From positions 1,984,001 to 2,048,000 of the forward strand of contig NZ_CP081153.1 of NCBI RefSeq assembly GCF_025140835.1: 64,000 bases of DNA, read 5' to 3'. The stretch is from Aliiroseovarius sp. M344 (lineage in GTDB: Bacteria > Pseudomonadota > Alphaproteobacteria > Rhodobacterales > Rhodobacteraceae). The translations under genes and the position numbers were made by a program. Every line of letters begins with the position of its first letter. Within the stretch, counting starts at the first letter, position 1. The notes under the pieces were generated by a model that worked only from the letters and a program-made list of their open reading frames with translations, did not search any database and was not told the origin of the DNA. This document shows, piece after piece, positions 25,300 to 32,998 of this stretch.

Positions 25300-26561
25300 C
25301 CGCGCCCAGTCTTGGCGAATTGACCCGTGTCTTCACCCGCATCGGGCTTTTTTCATTCGGCGGACCAGCCGCCCAAATCGCTGTCATGCACAAGGAATTG
25401 GTTGAGGACCGACCGTGGCTGGATGAAAGCCAGTTTCTAAGCGCGCTGTCGTTTTGCATGCTTTTGCCCGGCCCCGAGGCGATGCAACTGTGCACCTATG
25501 CTGGATGGCGTCTGCGCGGCGTTCATGGCGGGCTTATCGCCGGGCTTTTGTTCGTTCTGCCGGGGGCTGCGGTTATGCTGGCCTTGGCCTTCGCCTATGC
25601 CCTTTGGGGACAGCTTCCGGTGGTCGAGGCGTTGTTTCTGGGGGTGCAAGCCACGGTGGTGATCGTGGTGGCGCAGGCGGTTTTGCGTTTGGCACGGAAG
25701 ACATTGAATCGCACGGATCATTGGCTGATCGCGCTCGCCTCTTTCATGGCGCTTTATGCTTTTGACGCCCCTTTCCCCTTGGTGATCCTGATCGCCGCTG
25801 CCTATGGATTGTTGTTCCATGCTTCTAGAGGCGTTGAAGCACCGCCAGTTTCCGACCACCGAACCAGCCTGCGGCAAACCATTTCACGCGCCGCCGTCTG
25901 GCTGGCACTGTGGTTCACACCTATCTTGGTGGCCTATGCTTCCGGCGCTGCGATCCTCACAAAGATCGGCCTGTTTTTCTCAAAACTCGCTGTCGTCAGT
26001 TTTGGCGGCGCCTATGCGGTGCTGGCCTATATGGCGCAAGAAGCCGTCACCAACCATGGTTGGCTGACGCCTGAACAGATGCTGGACGGGTTGGGGTTGG
26101 CAGAAACCACACCCGGCCCACTGATCCTTGTGACGGAATTCGTCGGCTTTATGGCTGGTTATACGCTGTCCGGCCCGGGTTTGGCGCTGGCGGCCGCTGC
26201 GATGACCCTTTGGGCCACGTTCATCCCTTGCTTTCTGTGGATCTTTGTAGCGGCCCCCCATGTCGAATGGCTGACCACCCGCCCGCGCCTGACCTCGGCC
26301 CTTGCGGCCATCACGGCAGCCGTGGTGGGGGTCATCGCCAATCTGTCATTGTGGTTCGCGTTGCACGTTTTCTTCGACAAAGTGGCGCGCGCCGACGGCG
26401 CCTTCACACCAAGCCTGCCGGTCCTGTCCAGCGTGAATATTGTCGCCGTCGTGCTGGCTGGCGTGGCTGGGTTTTTGCTGTTGCGTCTGCGCGTGTCACT
26501 GCCGCTGACCCTGGCTGCTATGGCAACGGTCGGCGCCTGCCTTCCGATGCTCAGCCCTTAA
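25296..26561 (+). CDS. chrA: Chromate efflux transporter ChrA
   Basis: 421 residues, inner-membrane CHR family with two homologous halves. The first half starts at about 8 with FTRIGLFSFGGPAAQIAVM and the second at about 218 with FFSKLAVVSFGGAYAVLAYM. Both carry the conserved S-F-G-G segment, and the second has the LAETTPGPLILVTEFVGFM motif. It exports chromate, using the proton or membrane potential. It begins within the last codons of chrB (ATGA overlap). Sulfate-like oxyanion export is the alternative role proposed for some family members. Confidence 0.93.
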   Translation: MTAPSLGELTRVFTRIGLFSFGGPAAQIAVMHKELVEDRPWLDESQFLSALSFCMLLPGPEAMQLCTYAGWRLRGVHGGLIAGLLFVLPGAAVMLALAFAYALWGQLPVVEALFLGVQATVVIVVAQAVLRLARKTLNRTDHWLIALASFMALYAFDAPFPLVILIAAAYGLLFHASRGVEAPPVSDHRTSLRQTISRAAVWLALWFTPILVAYASGAAILTKIGLFFSKLAVVSFGGAYAVLAYMAQEAVTNHGWLTPEQMLDGLGLAETTPGPLILVTEFVGFMAGYTLSGPGLALAAAAMTLWATFIPCFLWIFVAAPHVEWLTTRPRLTSALAAITAAVVGVIANLSLWFALHVFFDKVARADGAFTPSLPVLSSVNIVAVVLAGVAGFLLLRLRVSLPLTLAAMATVGACLPMLSP

Positions 26562-26630
26562 CGATCTTGCGCCTTTTTCTTCACCACCGAATCCCCTATT
26601 CTGGACCCGACCCCACGAGAAAGTTTGCTC

Positions 26631-27158
26631 ATGTCCGACACCATCGACTATGGAAACCTGATGCACGACGCCATGCGCGACCTGATCCGCAAGGTTCTGA
26701 TCGACGTCTCGACAGCCGGTTTACCGGGCGAACACCATTTCTTCATCAATTTCGACACACACCACGATGGGGTTGAACTGGCCGACTGGATGCGGGATCG
26801 CTTTCCCGAGGATATGACCATCGTGTTGCAGCACTGGTTCGAAAACCTGTCTGTTGATGCAGATGGCTTTGGTGTGACGCTGAACTTCGGTGATTCACCC
26901 GAAACGCTTTATGTTCCGTTTGACGCCATAAACACGTTCGTTGACCCCTCAGTCGAGTTTGGACTGAGGTTTGAGGTCGAGGCACCACATCATCCAGACC
27001 TTCACTTGGCCAGTGAAAAGGACGCGAAACTCCCTGAAGAGGCCGCACCCGTCGAAGACCCCGAACACAAGGCGACCAAATCAGACCCTGAACCTGAAAA
27101 GGTCAGCAAAGCGCATCAGGACGCCGAGGTTGTCAGCCTCGACAGTTTCCGAAAATAA
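26631..27158 (+). CDS. sspB: SspB-family ClpXP adaptor
   Basis: 175 residues from ATG 26631. The folded substrate-binding domain spans about 1-120 (IDYGNLMHDAMRDLIRKVL, then GEHHFFINFDTHHDGVELADWM), with a charged flexible linker to 165 and a short C-terminal VVSLDSFRK tail, the ClpX-docking XB-type motif. SspB tethers ssrA-tagged proteins to ClpXP. The tmRNA gene that adds those tags is 3 kb upstream in the same window. This is the alphaproteobacterial type, not the shorter-tailed gamma type. Single gene with 69 bases before it. Confidence 0.9.
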   Translation: MSDTIDYGNLMHDAMRDLIRKVLIDVSTAGLPGEHHFFINFDTHHDGVELADWMRDRFPEDMTIVLQHWFENLSVDADGFGVTLNFGDSPETLYVPFDAINTFVDPSVEFGLRFEVEAPHHPDLHLASEKDAKLPEEAAPVEDPEHKATKSDPEPEKVSKAHQDAEVVSLDSFRK

Positions 27159-27285
27159 TCACGCAAACCGGCCCGGATTTTCGGGTTGTTAGCGTTGCGG
27201 CGCGTGGTTGCGGCGCTACCAGCATTGATCTTGGTGTGCAATCGGGTACAACGACCTCGGTTTTTGAAAACAAAGGCGCCAAGAT

Positions 27286-28680
27286 ATGACCCAGACCCGC
27301 ACAGAATCCGACAGCTTTGGCCCACTTGAGGTTCCCACAGACAAATACTGGGGTGCACAAACCCAGCGTTCGCTGATGAACTTCCCGATCGGGTGGGAAA
27401 AACAGCCCGTCGCCATCGTGCGCGCCTTGGGCGTTATCAAACAAGCCTGCGCAGAAGCGAACAAGAATTCCGGCGCGATGGACGGTGCCATTGCGGATGC
27501 TGTCATCCAAGCGGCCTCGGAAGTGGTCGCCGGCAAATTCGACGATAACTTCCCGCTGGTCGTCTGGCAGACCGGGTCCGGCACCCAGTCAAACATGAAC
27601 GCCAACGAAGTGATCGCCAACCGCGCGATCGAGATCATGGGCGGCGTGATCGGGTCAAAAGACCCCGTTCACCCCAATGATCACTGCAATATGGGCCAGT
27701 CTTCGAACGACACTTTCCCCACCGCAATGCACATCGCCACCGCGATGAGCGTGCGTGACGTTTTGCTGCCCGGCCTTGAAAAGCTTCTGGCTGGTCTTGA
27801 AGCCAAGGAAGCAGAATTCAAAGACATCATCAAAATCGGCCGCACCCATACGCAGGATGCGACGCCTCTGACCTTGGGTCAGGAGTTTTCGGGTTACGCC
27901 CATATGATCCGTCAGGGCATCGAACGCGTGAAGCTCGCCCTGCCCGGTATTTACGAACTTGCCCAAGGCGGCACGGCTGTCGGCACCGGTCTGAACACCA
28001 AGGTCGGTTGGGGTGAAGAAGTTGCCGCCAATATGGCGCGGATCACCGATCTGCCCTTCGTCACCGCCCCCAACAAATTCGAGGCCCTGGCCGCCCATGA
28101 CGCCATGGTCTTCATGTCCGGCGCTTTGGCCACTGTAGCTGGCAGCTGTTACAAGATCGCCAACGACATTCGCTTCCTCGGCTCCGGCCCGCGTTCGGGT
28201 CTGGGCGAGCTGATCTTGCCGGAAAACGAACCGGGATCGTCGATCATGCCGGGCAAAGTGAACCCCACACAGGCCGAAGCACTGACCCAAGTCGCCGCCC
28301 ACGTCATGGGCAACAATGCGGCGATGACATTTGCTGGCTCGCAAGGTCACTTTGAACTGAACGTCTTTAACCCGATGATGAGCTACAACCTGCTCCAGTC
28401 GATCCAGCTTCTGGGCGATGCGACCGACAGCTTCACCGAACGGATGCTGAACGGCATTCAGGCCAATGAACCGCGGATCGATAAGCTGATGAAAGAAAGC
28501 CTGATGCTGGTCACCGCTCTGGCCCCAACCATCGGTTACGATAACGCAACCAAGGTGGCCAAGACGGCGCATAAAAATGGCACCACGCTGAAAGAAGAAG
28601 CCATCGCATTGGGCTTCGTGGACGCGGAAACGTTCGATAAAGTCGTCCGCCCCGAGCAGATGATCGGTCCCAAGACCTGA
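27286..28680 (+). CDS. fumC: Fumarate hydratase class II
   Basis: 464 residues, normal for FumC. Iron-free fumarase interconverting fumarate and L-malate in the TCA cycle. Signature loop [13 protein letters not shown] at about 316-328 carries the catalytic Ser; [14 protein letters not shown] and [17 protein letters not shown] are the two other active-site regions. AAGGCGCC precedes the ATG. Its stop codon overlaps the ATG of the next gene (TGATG), and two small genes follow in tight order, forming a three-gene operon. Confidence 0.97.
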   Translation: MTQTRTESDSFGPLEVPTDKYWGAQTQRSLMNFPIGWEKQPVAIVRALGVIKQACAEANKNSGAMDGAIADAVIQAASEVVAGKFDDNFPLVVWQTGSGTQSNMNANEVIANRAIEIMGGVIGSKDPVHPNDHCNMGQSSNDTFPTAMHIATAMSVRDVLLPGLEKLLAGLEAKEAEFKDIIKIGRTHTQDATPLTLGQEFSGYAHMIRQGIERVKLALPGIYELAQGGTAVGTGLNTKVGWGEEVAANMARITDLPFVTAPNKFEALAAHDAMVFMSGALATVAGSCYKIANDIRFLGSGPRSGLGELILPENEPGSSIMPGKVNPTQAEALTQVAAHVMGNNAAMTFAGSQGHFELNVFNPMMSYNLLQSIQLLGDATDSFTERMLNGIQANEPRIDKLMKESLMLVTALAPTIGYDNATKVAKTAHKNGTTLKEEAIALGFVDAETFDKVVRPEQMIGPKT

Positions 28681-28877
28681 TGGGCAAACCGGTCAGCCTG
28701 TCCAAACACCGCAAGGCGAAAGCGCGCTTGAAGAAACGCGCCCAAGCCGATGAAAATGCTGTGAAGTTTGGACGGACGCTAGCCGAAAAAAAGCACGATA
28801 CAATGCGGGCCGAGAAATCGGCCCGTGACCTCGACGGCCACAGGCGCGACGGTGATACACCGTCAAATACGCCATGA
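28680..28877 (+). CDS. DUF4169 family small protein
   Basis: 65 residues, extremely basic ([20 protein letters not shown]), with charged helical content throughout. It begins on the last base of the fumC stop codon and overlaps the next gene by 4 bases. DUF4169 proteins are small conserved alphaproteobacterial products often found after fumC. The fold suggests nucleic-acid or ribosome contact, but nothing is established. Confidence 0.85.
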   Translation: MGKPVSLSKHRKAKARLKKRAQADENAVKFGRTLAEKKHDTMRAEKSARDLDGHRRDGDTPSNTP

Positions 28878-29101
28878 GCACCCGGCCGGAAAAACACTCC
28901 CTGACCTTGCATGGGCACCGCACATCAGTGTCGTTGGAACCTGAGTTCTGGCAAGCTTTTCGCGCCATCGCCAAGGCACGCGGCTTGCCCCTGAATGCGC
29001 TGGCCGCTGAGGTCGATGAGGCACGCGGCGTGGACCGGGGATTGGCCTCAGCGATCCGAGTCTTTGTGCTGAACCATTTCAAACAGTCCCCGACTGACTG
29101 A
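28874..29101 (+). CDS. Ribbon-helix-helix domain small protein
   Basis: 75 residues. HSLTLHGHRTSVSLEPEFWQAF (written here by its order: beta strand, then helix A) and a second helix near 40-60 fit a ribbon-helix-helix fold of the RHH_4 type, a possible DNA-binding dimer. It overlaps the DUF4169 gene by 4 bases (ATGA). Third gene of the fumC operon. No partner toxin is present, so it is not an evident antitoxin. Confidence 0.82.
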   Translation: MSTRPEKHSLTLHGHRTSVSLEPEFWQAFRAIAKARGLPLNALAAEVDEARGVDRGLASAIRVFVLNHFKQSPTD

Positions 29102-29110
29102 ACGCACGAA

Positions 29111-30481
29111 CTATCGAGGCATCAGAGACAACCAGATCCCGTCTTTACCACGAACTGTCAGATGCGCGACGGGGTTTGCAGCGCGATCCGCCACCAGTTC
29201 AAAGCGGTAACTGCGCACCAGCATCGACAAGATCAATGGCCCCTCGATCATCGCAAAGCCAGCGCCGGGGCAAACCCGCTGCCCGCTGGAAAAGGGGATG
29301 TAAGCGTTGCGCAGGCAGGTTTTGCCATTGTCGGACTGGAATCGGGCCGGATCGAAATCATCGGGCTGGTCCCACAGGCGCTCGTGACGATGAAGGTGCC
29401 ACGGACTTAACACGATCTGGCTGCCTTTGGGCACGTCACGGTCGCGGAAGTGCTCCGGGCACCGCGCCTCGCGAACCATCATCGGCACGGGGGGATACAG
29501 ACGTAGCGTCTCGCGAAACACATCGCGCGACAGGCGCAGCTTGGACAGGACGGAGAATTCGATTTTCTTTGGGTCGATCTGCGTCTGCGCCTCTTCGGCG
29601 ACACGGGTCTGCCACTCGGGGTACAGCGCCAGCAGATACAGCGCCCATGCAAGGGCCGATGCGCTGGTTTCATGGCCCGCCAGAAAGAAGATCGCCACCT
29701 GATCGACCATCTCATCCGTATCAAACCGGTCACCCGTGTCCGGGTCGGTGGTGGTCATGATCTTGGTGGCAAGGTCATCCGGCGCAACGCCCTGATCAAT
29801 TTCAGCCATACGCGTGGCTGTCAGATCACGGATCAGCGCCCTTATCTGGCGCGCAGTCTGCTTGGTCTTGCGACCATGAAATCGCGGCATCCAGCGCGGG
29901 AGAGGCACCAGCGCGCCAAGGTTCAGCACGGGTTGGGCACGTTGATGTTCGCGAAATTTATCAAAGACTTGCCCAGCAATCTTGTTCTCAATGGGGATTG
30001 AGAACAGGGTGCGAAAAATCACATCCGCCGCCGCGTGGCTGGTATGGCTTTCCACTTCGGTCGGGCGACCGTCCGCCAGCGGGCGCAGGCGATCCACGGC
30101 CGCCATGGCGGCCTCGCACATGGCTGGGAACACCTCTTTCAATCGTCCCCCTTCGAAAGCGGGGTCAATGATACGTCGCTGACGTTTCCAGACGTCGCCA
30201 TTGGTGACGAAGACCGAGTTGCCAAGCAGCGGCGCCAATCCCTCGCGGATACGGTCGGATTTTGGGAAATCATCAGGGCGCTGTTTCAGAACCAAATCGA
30301 CCAAAGAGGGGTCATTGCACATGTAGCTGCGGAAAAACGGGGTGCGAAACTCGGCCATCCAGGCGCGATAAAGCCGCGCGGGTTGGGCCGAAAGGATATC
30401 GCGCCGAAAAAGCTTGGCATAGCGCCAAAGCGACACCCGCCCGTCACGCGACGGCGGCTTGGGGGGCATGCGATCTGTCAT
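29111..30481 (-). CDS. Cytochrome P450
   Basis: 456 residues. Heme-ligand loop FSSGQRVCPG, I-helix oxygen motif AGHETSA, and K-helix ETLR (Glu-x-x-Arg) are all present. No N-terminal membrane anchor, so it is a soluble bacterial-type P450. It needs electron partners (ferredoxin and reductase), and none are next to it. Its ATG overlaps by 4 bases the stop of an upstream membrane hydrolase gene, so the pair is co-translated. Length and motif style recall fatty-acid hydroxylase type P450s, but the substrate cannot be assigned. Confidence 0.94.
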   Translation of the reverse strand: MTDRMPPKPPSRDGRVSLWRYAKLFRRDILSAQPARLYRAWMAEFRTPFFRSYMCNDPSLVDLVLKQRPDDFPKSDRIREGLAPLLGNSVFVTNGDVWKRQRRIIDPAFEGGRLKEVFPAMCEAAMAAVDRLRPLADGRPTEVESHTSHAAADVIFRTLFSIPIENKIAGQVFDKFREHQRAQPVLNLGALVPLPRWMPRFHGRKTKQTARQIRALIRDLTATRMAEIDQGVAPDDLATKIMTTTDPDTGDRFDTDEMVDQVAIFFLAGHETSASALAWALYLLALYPEWQTRVAEEAQTQIDPKKIEFSVLSKLRLSRDVFRETLRLYPPVPMMVREARCPEHFRDRDVPKGSQIVLSPWHLHRHERLWDQPDDFDPARFQSDNGKTCLRNAYIPFSSGQRVCPGAGFAMIEGPLILSMLVRSYRFELVADRAANPVAHLTVRGKDGIWLSLMPR

Positions 30482-31767
30482 GGTGCCATATGCGTGTATT
30501 TGGACACCGGCGTTTCGATCCGGCTGGCCGACGCGCGGCGGCCTTGATACCTGTCCCGCAGCCTCAGCGGCCCCGCTGTTATTCGGAAATAGTCGTAGTC
30601 ACCGGGTTGGTCGAAGGCGCAAAGATATTGGAAATGCAGACGGAAAAACCGCCACCGAAGCTCTTTCCAGCGCGCGGGACTAAGGGTTTTGGTGAAAGCT
30701 GCTGACAGGATCAGCGGCCAGCGCTGACCAGTTTCGGGGGCCACACCTGTCACCGCCACCGGATCGCACAGCGCAAAGGCGCAGCCATCGCCCGGGGCGG
30801 TGACATCGACCCAAGCGATACGTGTCTGGACGCTCAGTTCATGCAGATCGCGGCGCAAGCGGTGCGCGTCAGGCAGGAAACTGACCATTGGGATCACCTG
30901 ACCAAGGCTTAAGAACGAAAGCGCGGGACCGTCATCAGGCAAGCGCCCGTCGCGCAGAAGATCGGCCAGGATGGAGACCCCCAGATGGGCCCCGGAACTG
31001 TGACCCACCACCAAAACCTCGTCCACATCAGACCGCAGAGCCTCGGCGATCAGGTCGGCAAACAGTGCCAGGCGGGCTTCCAGCTCGGGCGCATTGGCCC
31101 CCTTTGAGCGCGCGGAATAGGCATAATCGTGCATCAGGTAATAGACGTAGAGTTTGTTGTCGATCTTGCGAAACCACTGCAAAAGCACCGCCACGGTCAA
31201 ACACAGAACGGCCCAATAGGTGACACTGGTCAACATCTGGCACGCGGCGAACCCTGTCCCCTCGCCGGTCAATGGAACCCGCGACGCAAAGACCGACGCG
31301 ACATAGCCAAGGATATGACCAAGCAAAAGCGCCAGCACCAGTTGTAAGATCAGCATGCCAACCGGGTAAAGTGCTGCGATCACCGGGCCTTTGCGCAGCC
31401 GCATCAACCGCCCGAGCGTCCCGGATGCGATATAGGTCCACGCCGTGCGCGCCATCAGCAGATAGGTTTGCACGATGTTCAGGTTCATGCTGTCGCGCAC
31501 GATGTCTGACCAGAACAGCACATCAAACTCGGCTTCTGTTTCCGACCCATCCATGCGTCCTGTAACCTGCCAGCCATAGGTGCCGGGGCTTTGCCGACCT
31601 ATCAGCTTGATCTGGTAACCCGAGATGTCAGCCTGCGCCACACCCTCTTTGCGATAAAGCTCGCGGTATCTGCGCGGGTGAATCGGATCGTAACCGGGAA
31701 TATAAAACACCCGCCGCCGGCGCACGGTTGAACTCGGTTCTGATGGGGGGGCGGTGCGGTTTTTCAT
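30478..31767 (-). CDS. Membrane-associated alpha/beta hydrolase-like protein
   Basis: 429 residues. Two strong membrane segments (about 130-160 and 170-205) split the chain. After them a nucleophile-elbow VVGHSSGAHLG (Gly-His-Ser-Ser-Gly) near 255-265 is typical of alpha/beta hydrolases or lipases. The N-terminal VFYIPGYDP is another hydrolase-like strand. It is co-translated with the P450 gene downstream (ATGA overlap). The pair may act on a lipid: release by the hydrolase and hydroxylation by the P450, which is inference. The third catalytic residue could not be fixed. Confidence 0.7.
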   Translation of the reverse strand: MKNRTAPPSEPSSTVRRRRVFYIPGYDPIHPRRYRELYRKEGVAQADISGYQIKLIGRQSPGTYGWQVTGRMDGSETEAEFDVLFWSDIVRDSMNLNIVQTYLLMARTAWTYIASGTLGRLMRLRKGPVIAALYPVGMLILQLVLALLLGHILGYVASVFASRVPLTGEGTGFAACQMLTSVTYWAVLCLTVAVLLQWFRKIDNKLYVYYLMHDYAYSARSKGANAPELEARLALFADLIAEALRSDVDEVLVVGHSSGAHLGVSILADLLRDGRLPDDGPALSFLSLGQVIPMVSFLPDAHRLRRDLHELSVQTRIAWVDVTAPGDGCAFALCDPVAVTGVAPETGQRWPLILSAAFTKTLSPARWKELRWRFFRLHFQYLCAFDQPGDYDYFRITAGPLRLRDRYQGRRASASRIETPVSKYTHMAP

Positions 31768-31846
31768 TGGCCCGGTCTGACTGCTACGCTGCGAACTCTA
31801 GCCTTATCGCTTGGCAAAATTAAGCCCCAATCTGGGCGCGACAGGG

Positions 31847-32599
31847 TCAGCCAAGCACGGCCAAAGCCGGGAACGTCTCGAGCAACCAGTATGAGAACCG
31901 CGAGAACCCGCCGGTCAGCATCATCAAACCGATGGTCCAGAGAAGTAGCCCCATGATCCGCTCGATCCGCTCCATGTGACGCTTCATGAAGTTCATCATG
32001 CCAGTCATTCGGGGGAAGAACGCAGCGACCAGCAGGAAGGGGATGCCAAGTCCCGCCGCATAGATTGCCAAAAGCGTGGTGCCGCGCACAACCGAGCCTT
32101 CTGAAGCTGCAAGCGACAAGATCGCGCCCAGTTGCGGGCCAATGCAGGGCGTCCAGCCAAAGGCAAAGGCAAGACCCAGCACATAGGCCCCAAAGGCACT
32201 GCCGCCCTGATCGCCCGCATCCAGTCGCGCCTCGCGGTTCAAAAACGGGATCGAGATGACACCCAGAAAATGCGCCCCGAACACCATCACGACGATGCCA
32301 GCGAACGTCGCGAAGATCGTCTGGTTTTGCAGGAAAAACGCCCCAAAGGCCGAGGCTGCGAAACCAAGGAACAAAAAGACCGTGGACAGCCCCATGACAA
32401 AGAAGAGCGCGGCAAGCGTGGCTTTGCGTGAGGCACTTTTCCCTTCGCTCATTTCGCCCATAGTGACGCCCGACATATATGCCAGATAGGGCGGCACAAT
32501 CGGCAGCACGCAGGGGCTGAGAAAACTCAGAATTCCCGCGACAAAGGCGATGACCAAAGCCGGAAGAAGGCTCGCGTCGATGAGTTCAAATCCAAACAT
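31847..32599 (-). CDS. ccdA: Thiol-disulfide transporter CcdA (cytochrome c biogenesis)
   Basis: 250 residues with six hydrophobic segments, the size of CcdA rather than full DsbD. It moves reducing power across the inner membrane to periplasmic thioredoxin-like proteins, needed for cytochrome c maturation. The two redox cysteines lie in the conserved SPCVLPIVPPYLAYMSG (about 28-44) and GWTPCIGPQLG segments. GGGGAT sits before the ATG. Alone on its strand; divergent from the tusA-like gene by 125 bases. Confidence 0.92.
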   Translation of the reverse strand: MFGFELIDASLLPALVIAFVAGILSFLSPCVLPIVPPYLAYMSGVTMGEMSEGKSASRKATLAALFFVMGLSTVFLFLGFAASAFGAFFLQNQTIFATFAGIVVMVFGAHFLGVISIPFLNREARLDAGDQGGSAFGAYVLGLAFAFGWTPCIGPQLGAILSLAASEGSVVRGTTLLAIYAAGLGIPFLLVAAFFPRMTGMMNFMKRHMERIERIMGLLLWTIGLMMLTGGFSRFSYWLLETFPALAVLG

Positions 32600-32724
32600 A
32601 TCCCCACATAGCGTGGGAAAAGCGCGACGTCACCTGCCGCTTTGTCACAACTGCGCGACAAATTGGTGCAGCTTGGCGCGTGGCGGCAGATAGACAGTCC
32701 GGCACCGAAGGCTTATGTGAGGAT

Positions 32725-32952
32725 ATGGAATTTGACGACGATCTTGATGCAATCGGACTTTTGTGTCCGTTGCCAGTTCTGAAAGCCCGCAAGCGCTTGA
32801 AATCGCTTAAAAGCGGGCAGATCTTACGCTTACAGGCCACCGACCCCGCGGCAGTGATCGACGTGCCGCATTTCTGTGCGGAACAAGGGCACGAGCTTGT
32901 GAGCCAGACCGAGAACGGCGCCACGACATATTACTTCATCCGCAAAGGGTGA
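32725..32952 (+). CDS. tusA: TusA-family sulfur-carrier protein
   Basis: 75 residues from ATG 32725; the frame runs back to 32680, but the conserved core starts at DDLDAIGLLCPLPVLKARKRL. The Cys-Pro-x-Pro motif holds the persulfide cysteine. TusA-type proteins relay sulfur to tRNA thiolation, cofactor synthesis or sulfur oxidation. Which one applies here is not clear. The GAGG before the ATG is only about 2 bases away, so the exact start is less certain. A strong terminator follows. Confidence 0.82.
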   Translation: MEFDDDLDAIGLLCPLPVLKARKRLKSLKSGQILRLQATDPAAVIDVPHFCAEQGHELVSQTENGATTYYFIRKG

Positions 32953-32957
32953 GACGT

Positions 32958-32985
32958 AAAAAAGGCCGGGCATGACCCGGCCTTT
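32958..32985. terminator. Strong bidirectional terminator between tusA and rne
   Basis: AAAGGCCGGG-CATGA-CCCGGCCTTT, a 10-base perfect stem at 32961-32985. The plus strand ends in CCTTTATCTATTTA, and on the minus strand the stem is followed by a run of six T, so it is best suited to ending the rne transcript. It lies 13 bases after rne's stop and 5-33 bases after tusA. Confidence 0.92.
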
Positions 32986-32998
32986 ATCTATTTAACCG

